Positions 51,940 to 61,471 of a stretch of 64,000 bases of DNA are shown here, piece by piece; position 1 is the first letter of the stretch; each line of letters opens with the position of its first letter. The stretch is from an uncultured SAR86 cluster bacterium (lineage in GTDB: Bacteria > Pseudomonadota > Gammaproteobacteria > Magnimaribacterales > D2472). Both the position numbers and the translations under genes were made by a program. The notes under the pieces were generated by a model. It was not told where the DNA came from. It saw only the letters and a program-made list of their open reading frames with translations, and did not search any database. The stretch is taken from assembly GCA_902557575.1 (NCBI GenBank), contig CACEAR010000003.1:1-64000 (forward strand), given 5' to 3'.

Positions 51940-52935
51940 ATGAAAAATGAAATTAAAGTGGTGGTTACTGGTGCAGCTGGTCAGATTGGCTATTCGTTGA
52001 TTCCTAGATTAATTGATGGAAATACTTTTGGAGATTCGACCGTTAATCTTTCGTTAGTAGAAATTCCTCAAGTTGTATCAAAACTTGAAGGGTTAGCTAT
52101 GGAGCTTGATGATTCATACTTTCCAAATCTTGGAACTATTGACTACACGGATAACTTCTCAGAAGCTGCAGATGGCGCTGATTGGTTTTTGCTTGTAGGA
52201 AGTATTCCTAGAGGTATTGTTTACAATGGAAAAAAGATTGAAGAGCGTTCAGACTTACTCCAAATTAATGGGGGGATCTTTGTTGATCAAGGAAAAGCGA
52301 TCGGAGAATTTGGTAATGAAAATGCAAAAATTCTTGTTGTTGGAAATCCAGCAAATACAAATGCTTTGATAGGTAGAAAGGCTGCAAATAATTCATCTCA
52401 AACCTGGATGGCCATGACTATGCTTGATTCAAATAGAGCTAAATCGATGTTAGCAAAAAAACTTTCATGCAACGTTTCGGAAATTAAGAAGATGATTATT
52501 TGGGGCAATCATAGCCCTACTATGTATCCAGATCTTGAAAATGCATTAAAGGACAATCAGTCTGTAGCAAACTTAATTGAAGATACAAATTGGATAGATT
52601 CTCACTTTATACCAAATGTTCAGCAAAGAGGAAAAGCAGTGATTGATGCAAGGGGAGCTTCTTCAGCAACTTCTGCTGCAAAGGCTGCACTTGATACAGT
52701 GATTGCTTGTGAAAATGCAACTTCATCAGATGATTGCTTTAGTGCAGCAGTTTATAGCGATGGAGCATATGATGTTCCTGAAGGAATTATGTGCGGCTTT
52801 CCCTTAATGACAACACCTAGTGGAGAGATTGAAATCATTAGGGATTTAACACTTTCTGATAATGCAAGATCTAGATTGAATTTGTCAGTTGATGAGTTGC
52901 TTTCTGAAAGAGAGGCCGTAAAAGATCTTTTGTGA
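51940..52935 (+). CDS. mdh: Malate dehydrogenase with enlarged active-site loop
   Basis: A 331-residue NAD-dependent malate dehydrogenase of the cytosolic/Thermus type. It has VTGAAGQIGYSL, VVGNPANTNALI, the catalytic Asp-Arg in MLDSNRA, and catalytic His in WGNHSPTMYPD. In relatives the mobile substrate loop reads PRxxGMER with two Arg six residues apart. Here it reads PRGIVYNGKKIEER, with Arg91 and Arg103 twelve apart, an insertion of six. Substrate preference may differ. It stands with its own promoter and overlaps the next small gene by 4 bases. Confidence 0.9.
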   Translation: MKNEIKVVVTGAAGQIGYSLIPRLIDGNTFGDSTVNLSLVEIPQVVSKLEGLAMELDDSYFPNLGTIDYTDNFSEAADGADWFLLVGSIPRGIVYNGKKIEERSDLLQINGGIFVDQGKAIGEFGNENAKILVVGNPANTNALIGRKAANNSSQTWMAMTMLDSNRAKSMLAKKLSCNVSEIKKMIIWGNHSPTMYPDLENALKDNQSVANLIEDTNWIDSHFIPNVQQRGKAVIDARGASSATSAAKAALDTVIACENATSSDDCFSAAVYSDGAYDVPEGIMCGFPLMTTPSGEIEIIRDLTLSDNARSRLNLSVDELLSEREAVKDLL

Positions 52936-53372
52936 AAAGCTTTTTAACCTCAAAGTTTATTAAGTATATTCAAAGTATAGTAATCGATGAGAAACTCAGC
53001 GAAATAGCGATCATAACAGGCGCTAATATTTCTAAATTAGTCGACAATATTTCAGGAAATTTTGATTCTTTAAATGTTTATAACAAAATTAATGATTTTT
53101 GTGGAAGTGCAGAGATTTATTTTATTTTTCCAGATGTAAATTTTACCTTTGAAGAGATTGGTCTTGTTAAGAATGCTTATTCTCAAAAGCTAATTATTTT
53201 TAGCTTTAAAAATATAAATGAAGATCTTTTAAAGCTTGGGTTGGTTAAAGAATTTTCTGAGAAAGATTTACACTGTCATAGCTATAATTTAAAAACCTAT
53301 AATATTAAAAGAGATTGGAATAATCCAAAAGGATGGGCTAATCCTGAAAACTTTAATAAATATAGATGGTGA
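52932..53372 (+). CDS. Protein of unknown function
   Basis: A 146-residue protein that starts at GTG overlapping the mdh stop (GTGA), so the two are translationally coupled. It has no signal peptide or membrane helix. Alternating hydrophobic strands (IAIITGANIS, AEIYFIFPDV, KLIIFSFKNI) and helices suggest a small alpha/beta Rossmann-like fold. The C-terminus is rich in Asn, Trp and Tyr (DWNNPKGWANPENFNKYRW), which resembles the end of some gammaproteobacterial DUF proteins. I do not recognise a family. Confidence 0.7.
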   Translation: MKSFLTSKFIKYIQSIVIDEKLSEIAIITGANISKLVDNISGNFDSLNVYNKINDFCGSAEIYFIFPDVNFTFEEIGLVKNAYSQKLIIFSFKNINEDLLKLGLVKEFSEKDLHCHSYNLKTYNIKRDWNNPKGWANPENFNKYRW

Positions 53373-53387
53373 TTTGTAAATAAACTA

Positions 53388-53418
53388 TTGACCTAGAGAT
53401 ATCTCTAACTTTTATAAT
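53388..53418 (+). promoter_or_regulatory. Promoter with embedded palindromic operator
   Basis: TTGACC (53388-53393) and TATAAT (53413-53418) flank the perfect 14-base palindrome TAGAGATATCTCTA (53394-53407). The 19-base spacer is longer than usual. A repressor or activator that twists the spacer could control the secreted-protein gene downstream. Confidence 0.5.
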
Positions 53419-53474
53419 TAATTTTTAGAGTGGGCATCAAGGAACTTTTTATATTTTCCTCTGTCTACAATAAT

Positions 53475-53858
53475 ATGAAAAAGTTAATTCTCAGTCTTTT
53501 ATTCTTGCCTTCATTGGTAATGGGTGACCACTGTGATGGTGGAGCATGTCCCGCTCTAGAACACTTTAAAGATACTGGTGATGAAGTAGCTAAAGATCTT
53601 CTTCCGTATCTTGGGATAGGTCTAATTCTTGCCGTAACCATGAATTCAGGATTAGATCAGAGCTCTCTATCATATATAAATTTTGATAGTCAGAATCGCC
53701 CCAATGGGATAAAAATCTATGATAATGAAAGATATATCTCAGTTAATGCTTTCACAAAAAATTATGAAAATTTCGAGTACCCTTCAATTTATAACGATGA
53801 TCTATTCGAAGCAAATCATGGCTTCAACATTTTAGAATTTAAGATTAATCTAAATTAG
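53475..53858 (+). CDS. Small secreted protein of unknown function
   Basis: A 127-residue protein with signal peptide MKKLILSLLFLPSLVMG. The mature part opens with DHCDGGACPALEHF, two Cys four residues apart that could form a disulfide or bind metal, followed by a hydrophobic stretch LLPYLGIGLILAVTM that may be a membrane or amphipathic helix. The ATG at 53475 is chosen; the longer GTG frame from 53430 has no signal-like start. It has its own promoter with a palindrome and converges on lysS with a 4-base overlap. Family not recognised. Confidence 0.65.
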   Translation: MKKLILSLLFLPSLVMGDHCDGGACPALEHFKDTGDEVAKDLLPYLGIGLILAVTMNSGLDQSSLSYINFDSQNRPNGIKIYDNERYISVNAFTKNYENFEYPSIYNDDLFEANHGFNILEFKINLN

Positions 53859-55345
53859 TTTTTTAATTGCGGAAATAGCAAAACGTCTCTTATAGATGAT
53901 TGATTTGTTAGAAGCATTACTAATCTATCTATTCCAAGCCCTACTCCAACTGCTGGCGGCATTCCATGCTCCAGTGCTGTAATATAATCCTTATCAAAAT
54001 CCATTGCTTCCTTGTCTCCTGAATCCTTAGCAGCGACCTGTGCTTCAAATCTTGAAGCCTGATCATCAGGATCATTGAGCTCACAAAAACCATTTGCAAA
54101 CTCTTTTCCACCAATAAATAATTCAAATCTATCTGCAAAATCTGGGTTATCAGGGTTTCTTCTTGAAAGAGGAGAAACTTCAACTGGGTATTCTGTAACA
54201 AATGTAGGATTAACAAGTCTTTCCTCAACGGTTTCTTCAAATATTTCCAGTAATAATCTACCTGTTCCCCAACTTTTATCTGTTTCCTTTCCTAGTCCTT
54301 TAAAATATTTCTCGAGTGCTGACCTGTCATTTAAATCTTTTTTACTTAGATCTTTGTTATAACTTAAAACAAGGTCTGATAACTTCTCCTGAGAGAACTT
54401 TCCAAGATCAATCTCTAACTCATCCCACTGAATCCTCTCACCACAATCTATAGCTTTAGCGGCACTCACAATGATATCTTTGGTTAAATCCATCTGATTT
54501 TGCATTGTTGCATATGCTTCATACCACTCCATCATAGTAAATTCAGGATTATGTTTAGTAGAAAGTCCTTCATTTCTAAAGCTTCTATTTATTTCATAAA
54601 CTTTATCAAAACCACCAACCAAAAGTCTTTTGAGGTAAAGCTCTGGAGCTATTCGTAAGTATAAGTCTCTTCCTAAAGCATTGTGTTGAGTTACAAAAGG
54701 TCTTGCTACAGCTCCTCCTGCCAAAGGATGCATCATTGGAGTCTCTACTTCTAAATAACCTCTTTCATTCATCTTTTTTCTTGCTGAGTCAATAATTCTT
54801 GTCCTTTTTATAAAAATTTCTTTAGTTTGGGTATTTGTCATTAAATCTAGATATCTTTGCCTATATCTAGCCTCAACATCTGTTAAGCCTTTAAATTTTT
54901 CTGGCATCGGTCGTAAAGATTTAGTAATCATTTCTAAGTCCCAAACCTCAATCGTGAGTTCATCTGTTTTTGTCCTGAATAGCGATCCAGAAACTCCGAC
55001 AATATCACCCAAATCCCATGTTTTAAAATCATCGTATACGCTTTCATCAATATTGTTTTTGGTTACATATATCTGAATATCTCCGCTGGCATCTCGTAAA
55101 GTGGCAAAGCTCGCATTCCCCATTACTCTCTTGAGAACAATTCTTCCTGCAATTGAAATGTTCTTAATATTTTTTTTGGCTAAATCATCTTTAGAGGTTT
55201 CGCCATATAATTTATGAATTTCATTTGCATTATTCTTTGGTCGAAAAGAATTAGCATAAGCAACGCCTTTGTCCCTTAAGTTTTCAAGTTTTTTTCTTCT
55301 TTCTTCAAGAATAGCTTTTTCGCCGCCTATTTTATCTTCACTCAT
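53855..55345 (-). CDS. lysS: Lysyl-tRNA synthetase (class II)
   Basis: A 496-residue class II synthetase. The OB-fold anticodon domain (SIAGRIVLKRVMGNASFATL in parts) is followed by motif 1 (YLEVETPMMHPLAGGA), motif 2 (FRNEGLSTKHNPEFTMMEWYEAY, in parts) and motif 3 (GVGLGIDRLVMLL). It follows prfB directly, the usual prfB-lysS order, and ends the long rpsP-to-lysS gene run. Confidence 0.97.
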   Translation of the reverse strand: MSEDKIGGEKAILEERRKKLENLRDKGVAYANSFRPKNNANEIHKLYGETSKDDLAKKNIKNISIAGRIVLKRVMGNASFATLRDASGDIQIYVTKNNIDESVYDDFKTWDLGDIVGVSGSLFRTKTDELTIEVWDLEMITKSLRPMPEKFKGLTDVEARYRQRYLDLMTNTQTKEIFIKRTRIIDSARKKMNERGYLEVETPMMHPLAGGAVARPFVTQHNALGRDLYLRIAPELYLKRLLVGGFDKVYEINRSFRNEGLSTKHNPEFTMMEWYEAYATMQNQMDLTKDIIVSAAKAIDCGERIQWDELEIDLGKFSQEKLSDLVLSYNKDLSKKDLNDRSALEKYFKGLGKETDKSWGTGRLLLEIFEETVEERLVNPTFVTEYPVEVSPLSRRNPDNPDFADRFELFIGGKEFANGFCELNDPDDQASRFEAQVAAKDSGDKEAMDFDKDYITALEHGMPPAVGVGLGIDRLVMLLTNQSSIRDVLLFPQLKN

Positions 55346-56441
55346 TTATATTCCTGCTTTAAGTGATGCTCGCATAAATTCATCAATATTGCCATCAAGA
55401 ACTGCAGATGTGTTACCTGTTTCATAGTTGGTTCTTAAATCTTTAATTCTTGATTGATCTAAAACATAAGATCTAATCTGACTTCCCCAACCAATATCGG
55501 CCTTACTATCCTCCAACTTTTGCTGTTCCTCTTTTTGTTTTTGTAATTCTAACTCGTATAGCTTAGATTTTAATTGTTTTAATGCATTTTCTTTATTTTT
55601 ATGTTGTGATCTTCCATTTTGACACTGAGAAACTGTTCCTGTCGGTATGTGAGTTAACCTCACAGCAGAGTCTGTTTTATTAACGTGCTGGCCTCCTGCT
55701 CCAGAAGCCCTGTAAGTATCAACTCTTATATCAGCATTGTTTATCTCTATCTCAATATCATCATTTATTTCAGGAGAAATAAAAACTGATGCAAAAGAGG
55801 TATGTCTTCTATTACCTGAATCAAATGGTGATTTTCTTACTAGCCTATGAACGCCCGTCTCAGACCTAAGCCATCCATATGCATAGTCTCCCTCTATTAA
55901 AATTGAAGATGATTTAATACCAGCGACTTCGCCAGGTGAGGATTCAGTGATGGTTGCTGAAAATCCCTTACTTTCAGCCCACTTCAAATACATCCTTAAT
56001 AACATGTCAGCCCAATCCTGAGCTTCTGTCCCGCCTGATCCTGATTGAATGTCAACGAATGCATTTGATGAATCCATTTTACCGCTGAACATCTTTGTGA
56101 ATTCAAGATTCTCAATAGACGGCTTTATTTCCAATATTTCATCACTAATTTGTTTAATGGTTATCTGATCATCTTCTTCAAGTGCCATATCTAGGAGCAA
56201 CTTGTTGTCGCTAAGCTTATTAAGTGAGTCTTTATAAGTTGCTAGGGATTTTTCAAGAAAGGTCTTTCTTTTATTAAGATCAGTAGATTTCTCAATATCT
56301 GACCAAATTTCTTTTTCAAGAAGTTGATTTTCGATTTCTAAGATTTCTTTTTCTTTACTATCAACGTCAAAGGTACCCCCTAATCTCATCAAGTTGAGAC
56401 AGAAGATTAGAAATTTCAATTTTTAGTTCTGAAGCATCCAT
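55346..56441 (-). CDS. prfB: Peptide chain release factor 2, with +1 programmed frameshift
   Basis: RF2 terminates translation at UGA and UAA. The true start is ATG 56441 ([20 protein letters not shown]); after 24 codons the zero frame meets TGA at 56369-56367. The site AGGGGGTACCTTTGAC has the internal Shine-Dalgarno-like AGGGGG and the CTT TGA C slip site, as in E. coli. A +1 shift continues into the long frame of about 340 residues, with [10 protein letters not shown], the GGQ loop in [18 protein letters not shown], and the SPF anticodon-like motif in VRKSPFDSG. Total product is about 364 residues. It starts right after the phzF stop. Confidence 0.96.
56367..56386 (-). promoter_or_regulatory. 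RF2 autoregulatory frameshift signal
   Basis: AGGGGG followed three bases later by CTTTGAC on the minus strand. The ribosome pauses at UGA when RF2 is scarce and slips +1 from CUU to UUU, assisted by the upstream Shine-Dalgarno-like sequence. Confidence 0.92.
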
Positions 56442-57224
56442 TTAGATTTCTTGATTAAAATGTTTTACTAATTTTACCCTACCATTAACATCAATACCTC
56501 TTAAATCTCTTTTGACCCTCATCAAACCGCCTCTCTCTGAGGACTGATAAACTAAAACATCTTCCTTTTTTAGTATCTTAGACCAATATGAAAATATCGG
56601 AGGCTGAGCACTTCCTGTAACAGGGTCCTCCCTTACTCCAAGATTTTTTGTTCCAAACATTCTGAGGGCATAGTCATAATTGCTGTTTTCATAAGTTGAT
56701 GTGAGTATCAATTGATCTTTACCTAGATTGTCATGACTAAAGAAATCATTATCCCATTTCATTAAATTATCAAATGAATCTAACACTCCAATGAAATGTA
56801 TTTTAGATTCATAATAATCAATACATGAAGTTCCTAAAATTTCTTTTATAACTTCATTTGGTTCTTTTTTTTTAATATTTTGATCAGGAAGTATTAATGA
56901 GACAAATTCATTATCGACATCACAATATAAAACATCATGATTTGCCTTAAAGGTTATTTTTTTTATTCCCATTTTATTAGACAGATGAGCGGCACTTGCA
57001 ACAGTGGCATGCCCACATAAATCTATTTCAGATGTTGGCGTAAAAAAACTAATCTTGAAGCATGAATCTTCTTCAAGCAAAAAAGCTGTTTCAGAAAATC
57101 CATTTTTGTAGGCAATATTTTGCTTTTCTTTTTTACTCAAGCCTACATCCATGCAAACTCCCGCTGGATTCCCAAGGGAAGTGTCTGAACAAAAAGAATT
57201 GTACTCAAAAACTTCTATTTTCAT
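56442..57224 (-). CDS. PhzF-family isomerase
   Basis: A 260-residue protein of the PhzF/DAPE-like fold. Family motifs are NPAGVCMDVGLS, GFSETAFLLEE with the catalytic Glu, FTPTSEIDLCGHATVASAAH in parts, and REDPVTGSAQ near the end. Members isomerise or epimerise small metabolites; the substrate here is unknown. It sits between thrC (1-base overlap, TAATG) and prfB (no gap), an unusual place within an amino-acid and translation operon. Confidence 0.9.
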   Translation of the reverse strand: MKIEVFEYNSFCSDTSLGNPAGVCMDVGLSKKEKQNIAYKNGFSETAFLLEEDSCFKISFFTPTSEIDLCGHATVASAAHLSNKMGIKKITFKANHDVLYCDVDNEFVSLILPDQNIKKKEPNEVIKEILGTSCIDYYESKIHFIGVLDSFDNLMKWDNDFFSHDNLGKDQLILTSTYENSNYDYALRMFGTKNLGVREDPVTGSAQPPIFSYWSKILKKEDVLVYQSSERGGLMRVKRDLRGIDVNGRVKLVKHFNQEI

Positions 57225-58612
57225 TAATGATTGTTTCTTTTTATAAAATTAAAGACTTGGTCTTGGTCGGCTTCCAAAGAATAAGAGTATTCTTCTTTAT
57301 TTAATACCTCACTTAAAGTGTGGTGTTTTTCAAAAGTTGGGATTTCTGCTAATTTTAATGAGTCTAAGAACTTTCCTGGATGAGCTGTAGAAAGCACAAC
57401 AAGGTCTGAACTAATTGGTCCTCCAAATATTTTTGAAACACATAATCCAACAGCAGTATGTGGATCAACAACATAATTAAAGTCTTTATATATTTTTTTC
57501 ATAATCTCAGTTGTTTCCACATCTCCAATACTTGAACTGCAGAATAAATCATAAGTTTTTTTCCATACATCTTCACTAAGCGAAATAGGACTATTTGGGA
57601 AGTTATCAAAAAAGTTTTTACATGTTTCTGCATCCCTTTCTAAATAAAAATCATAAATCAATCTTTCAAAGTTACTTGCAACAGTTATATCCATGCTGGG
57701 TGAAAGTGTCTCATTTACTAATTCTTTTTTATAAAGATTTTTTGAAAAAAAACGATGTAAAATATCATTTTCATTAACTGCAACAGCTATTTTTTTAACT
57801 GGTAATCCTAATTTCATTGCTGAGTAACATGCAAAAACGTTACCGAAATTGCCTGTAGGAACTGAGAAACAAAGTTGTTTAGAAAAGTTATTTATCTTCA
57901 TGCACAGATAAAAGTAATAACATATCTGCCCTATGATTCTTGTCCAATTTATAGAATTTACAGCTAAAAGGACTTGATCATGCTTTAAAAAAGATTTGTC
58001 TTTAAAAGCTGATTTAACAATATCCTGACAATCATCAAAAGTACCACTGATATTTAAGACGAATACATTTTCTTGATTTACTGTTGTCATTTGCTTTCTT
58101 TGAATATCAGTCATATTTCCTTCTGGGAGCAACATAAATGTTTTAATGTTTTTATATTCTTTACATGCATCAATTGCAGCAGACCCTGTATCACCTGATG
58201 TAGCACCAAGTATTATTGCAGTCTGATTATTCTTTTCTAGAGCCTTATTAAAAAAAGCTGCGCATAACTGAAGACCAAAATCCTTAAAAGCTGCTGTAGG
58301 TCCATGGAATAACTCACCAATAAAGATATCCTCATTAACTTCTTTAATTCCAACAAGATCACTCTTTTCAAAATCATGCCAAGTGTTTTCAAGAAGAGTT
58401 ATTACTTCTTCTTTTTTATAGGAAGATTCTGTAAAAAGTGGGACTATTAATTTGGCTATATCAATAAATGAGTTACATTCTTGAAGCTTTCTAATATCTG
58501 CTTTAGGCCATTCTGTTGGAATATATAAACCTCCATCATCTGCAAGTCCTTTTAAAAGAACTTCTTCAAATGTTTTAGCTTTATCTCCACCCCTTGTACT
58601 CTCAAATAACAT
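57224..58612 (-). CDS. thrC: Threonine synthase
   Basis: A 462-residue PLP enzyme that makes threonine from phosphohomoserine. The PLP Lys is in GPTAAFKDFGLQL, the phosphate-binding loop in GATSGDTGSAA, and FSVPTGNFGNVFA follows. The N-terminal STRGGDKAKTFEEVLLKGLADDGGL, in parts, marks the long thrC type. It follows hom with a 2-base gap. No thrB homoserine kinase is in this operon. Confidence 0.96.
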   Translation of the reverse strand: MLFESTRGGDKAKTFEEVLLKGLADDGGLYIPTEWPKADIRKLQECNSFIDIAKLIVPLFTESSYKKEEVITLLENTWHDFEKSDLVGIKEVNEDIFIGELFHGPTAAFKDFGLQLCAAFFNKALEKNNQTAIILGATSGDTGSAAIDACKEYKNIKTFMLLPEGNMTDIQRKQMTTVNQENVFVLNISGTFDDCQDIVKSAFKDKSFLKHDQVLLAVNSINWTRIIGQICYYFYLCMKINNFSKQLCFSVPTGNFGNVFACYSAMKLGLPVKKIAVAVNENDILHRFFSKNLYKKELVNETLSPSMDITVASNFERLIYDFYLERDAETCKNFFDNFPNSPISLSEDVWKKTYDLFCSSSIGDVETTEIMKKIYKDFNYVVDPHTAVGLCVSKIFGGPISSDLVVLSTAHPGKFLDSLKLAEIPTFEKHHTLSEVLNKEEYSYSLEADQDQVFNFIKRNNH

Positions 58613-58614
58613 TA

Positions 58615-59862
58615 TTATTTTTCAATTCTTAACGTTTTAAAATTACTAGAAAGATTGTTGAGACCATTTAAAAATTCTTGCAAGTTAATAGATGTAATTT
58701 CCTCTGTCTCGAAGAAGCAAGTTATATCAGACTTATTTCCATCATTTATTAAGCCTGAGTTTCTAATAGATATATTGTGTTCTGCTAGCATGTCTAGAAC
58801 ATCACTATTTATATTTTCACTTGAAGAATTTACGATTATCAAAAATGAAAATAACTCATCTAAGATTTGTCTATATTTCAGATCTTCTTTTGATGAAGCA
58901 TTATGATTACTTGACTCAGAGGCTAGACGCACAATATCTGATATTACTCCTGCTGCTGTAGCCTCTCCTCCTGCTCCAGATCCTGAAATATGAATCTTCC
59001 CTATTAAGTCAGTATCAATTACTAAACCATTTCTTACATTCTTAAGGCTTGAAAGGTAATCAGATTTTTTAACTAGTGCTGGATTAGATCTCAAAAGAAG
59101 TTTTCCATCCTTTATATCAGCTGATGAGACATGCTTTACTGTAAAATTTAATTTTTCAGCTATATAAATATCTTGTTTAGTAATATTTGAGATTCCTTCT
59201 ATTAAGAATTCATTTGGTGGTAATGGCGATCCAAAAACTATATTTGATAAGATTGATATTTTATGAGCAGCATCAATTCCCTCTATATCAAATGTTGGAT
59301 CTGCCTCAGCATAACCATTTTCTTGAGCGAAAGATAAACTATCTTCAAAACTCATTCCATCTTCCATTTGAGAAATAATAAAGTTAGATGTTCCATTAAG
59401 CATGCCTTTGATAGACAAAAATTTATTTCCAGCAAGGTCATTTTTAAGCAAATTAATTGTTGGAGTTCCAGCACAGACTGAAGCTTCAAAAAGAAAATCA
59501 ACACCATTGTTAGATGCCTCTCTAAAAAGAATATCGCCATAATCATAAATAACTGCCTTATTGGCTGTAACAACTGGAATTTTTTTCTCAAAGGCAGAAG
59601 AAATCAGTGTTTTTGCGTCATCTGTTCCACCAATTAACTCAACTAAAACATCTATATCTTCGTCTAAAACATCAAAAATATTTCTTAAAATCTTTGTTTC
59701 ACCAGCATTGTATTTAGGATTATCTCTTCGAGCTCCTATAGCAACAATCTCAAGATCAACTTGATGAGTTCTCTTTATTTGGTTTTTATTTTCGAGAATA
59801 GACCTATGCAATGCTGTAGCTACTGTACCCCACCCACAGATGCCTATTTTTATCTTCTTCAT
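58615..59862 (-). CDS. hom: Homoserine dehydrogenase
   Basis: A 415-residue NAD(P)H-dependent enzyme that reduces aspartate semialdehyde to homoserine. The Rossmann motif GICGWGTVATALH, ELIGGTDDAKTLI, VVTANKAV, GMLNGTSNFI and GYAEADPTFDIEGIDAAHK (in parts) carry cofactor and catalytic residues. The C-terminal region (about 345-415) has weak ACT-like features. It is a monofunctional enzyme, not fused to aspartokinase. Start codon overlaps the dsbC stop as TAATG. Confidence 0.96.
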   Translation of the reverse strand: MKKIKIGICGWGTVATALHRSILENKNQIKRTHQVDLEIVAIGARRDNPKYNAGETKILRNIFDVLDEDIDVLVELIGGTDDAKTLISSAFEKKIPVVTANKAVIYDYGDILFREASNNGVDFLFEASVCAGTPTINLLKNDLAGNKFLSIKGMLNGTSNFIISQMEDGMSFEDSLSFAQENGYAEADPTFDIEGIDAAHKISILSNIVFGSPLPPNEFLIEGISNITKQDIYIAEKLNFTVKHVSSADIKDGKLLLRSNPALVKKSDYLSSLKNVRNGLVIDTDLIGKIHISGSGAGGEATAAGVISDIVRLASESSNHNASSKEDLKYRQILDELFSFLIIVNSSSENINSDVLDMLAEHNISIRNSGLINDGNKSDITCFFETEEITSINLQEFLNGLNNLSSNFKTLRIEK

Positions 59863-60563
59863 TATTTAATGATACCAATTAGCTCATTTGCTGGAATATA
59901 TCCTGGTAGCAATAATCCAGTTTGAGTAATAATTGCAGGTGTTCCAGTAACACCAATGCGTCTTCCAATCTCAAAATGATTTTCTACAGGATTTTCACAA
60001 TTATTCAATTCGATATCGATATCATTTTTAAGATTCGTTATTGATTCTTTTTTTTCATTAGAACACCATGCTGCAACCATCTTCTCGTAGGAGCTTGAGT
60101 CGATCCCTGTCCTAGGAAAAGCTAAATAATTAATTGAAACTCCATTTTTTAAATACTCATCAATTTCTGAATGAAATTTTCTGCAATAAGTGCATTCAAC
60201 ATCTGTAAAAACAGTTAAAACAGACTTTTCATTATTTGATTTAAATTTAATAAAACTATCTTGATCTAGGTCAGCAAGTATTTTTAGCCTAAGCCTTCCT
60301 TTATCTTTTTCAGTTTCACTCTCTGGTCTGTCGCCTTTGAGAGAGAATATATCTCCAAGAATAATATATTCAGTATTTGGAAGGACATAGATAGGTTGTA
60401 TATCTCCAATATCAACTATGAAAATGTCTCTCTCTTGAGAGTAAGTTATTTCTTTTACTGAAACGCCCTCAGGTAAGATTTTATTAATCTTTTCTTTTAC
60501 CAAAATAAGATCTTGAGATAATAATGATGAACAGAAAAATAAACAAATTAAAACCTTTTTCAT
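59862..60563 (-). CDS. dsbC: Periplasmic thiol:disulfide isomerase DsbC-like
   Basis: A 233-residue exported thioredoxin-fold protein. Signal peptide MKKVLICLFFCSSLLS precedes the DsbC dimerisation domain (EGVSVKEITYSQERDIFIVD, in parts) and the active site CTYC at residues 124-127 in FTDVECTYCRKFH. The cis-Pro loop is GVTGTPAIIT. It corrects wrong disulfides in exported proteins. xerD-dsbC-hom-thrC is a known gammaproteobacterial gene order. Confidence 0.94.
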   Translation of the reverse strand: MKKVLICLFFCSSLLSQDLILVKEKINKILPEGVSVKEITYSQERDIFIVDIGDIQPIYVLPNTEYIILGDIFSLKGDRPESETEKDKGRLRLKILADLDQDSFIKFKSNNEKSVLTVFTDVECTYCRKFHSEIDEYLKNGVSINYLAFPRTGIDSSSYEKMVAAWCSNEKKESITNLKNDIDIELNNCENPVENHFEIGRRIGVTGTPAIITQTGLLLPGYIPANELIGIIK

Positions 60564-60566
60564 AAT

Positions 60567-61469
60567 TTATCCTCGTGGATGATGCTTTTTAACAAGCTCA
60601 CTTAAGCGCTGTTTTGCAATATGAGTATATATTTGTGTTGTTGACAAGTCACTATGGCCCAATAAAACTTGAACTGAGCGCAGATCTGCTCCCCTATTTA
60701 AGAGGTGGGTTGCAAAAGCATGTCTCAATGTATGGGGAGAGATATCCCTTTTAAGACCTATTTCTAAACAGTACTCTTTTAATCTATGCCAAAAAGCATG
60801 TCTTGAAATTTTTGACCCTCTGTTATTCAGAAAAATATATTTAATTGAAGCTATATCTTTATTTTTCTTTCTCTCATCAATGTATGCGCTTATGCATTGA
60901 GCAGCATCCTCACCAAAGGGTACTAACCTCTCTTTAGAACCTTTTCCAAAAACTTTTATTATATTTCTTTCTAAATCAAGATCTGAAAACTTTATATTAA
61001 CCAACTCAGATATTCTGACTCCAGAAGCGTAGAGTAACTCAAGCATAGCCTTATCCCTTAAACCAATTAAAGAATCTGGCTTTGGTGCATCCAGCAGTTT
61101 AACTACATCATCCTCCGAAATAGATTTAGGAAGACTTATTGGCTTTTTTGGCATAATTTGATCAGCAAAAGGATTTGCATTAATAAGCTTTTTTTTCAAA
61201 AGAAAATTAAAGAAAGTTTTAAGAGATGAAATCTTTCTGTTAACTGAAGTGCTCTTAAGGTTTTGGCTGAATAGATAAGATATATACTGACTCGTATCAA
61301 TTTTTTTTATTTCTGTAATGCGTTTTTTATTTTTAGAGATATTCCATTGATATAGCTGATAGATATCGCTCTCATAAGATTGGATTGTATTTTTTGAAAG
61401 GCCTTTTTCAATAATTAAAGAGTTGAGAAAGGCAACAATATGTTGGTCCTTTCTGAAGACACTTTTCAT
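60567..61469 (-). CDS. xerD: Site-specific tyrosine recombinase XerD
   Basis: A 300-residue tyrosine recombinase acting with XerC at dif to resolve chromosome dimers. The SAM-like N-terminal domain (FLNSLIIEKGLSKNTIQSYESD, in parts) is followed by catalytic Arg in ASGVRISELV, Lys in GKGSKERLVP, HTLRHAFATHLL, LLGHSDLSTT and the nucleophile Tyr in QIYTHIA. Its place between rplS and dsbC, with 2-3 base gaps, marks it as the housekeeping copy rather than an integrase. Confidence 0.95.
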   Translation of the reverse strand: MKSVFRKDQHIVAFLNSLIIEKGLSKNTIQSYESDIYQLYQWNISKNKKRITEIKKIDTSQYISYLFSQNLKSTSVNRKISSLKTFFNFLLKKKLINANPFADQIMPKKPISLPKSISEDDVVKLLDAPKPDSLIGLRDKAMLELLYASGVRISELVNIKFSDLDLERNIIKVFGKGSKERLVPFGEDAAQCISAYIDERKKNKDIASIKYIFLNNRGSKISRHAFWHRLKEYCLEIGLKRDISPHTLRHAFATHLLNRGADLRSVQVLLGHSDLSTTQIYTHIAKQRLSELVKKHHPRG

Positions 61470-61471
61470 TA

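Noticed and set aside
56367-56441. prfB internal TGA as a pseudogene-causing stop
   Set aside because: The stop sits in the classic RF2 +1 frameshift site with its Shine-Dalgarno-like element, so it is a control signal.
60567-61469. Tyrosine recombinase as a mobile-element integrase
   Set aside because: XerD-type sequence embedded in the standard rplS-xerD-dsbC-hom order; it is a housekeeping gene.
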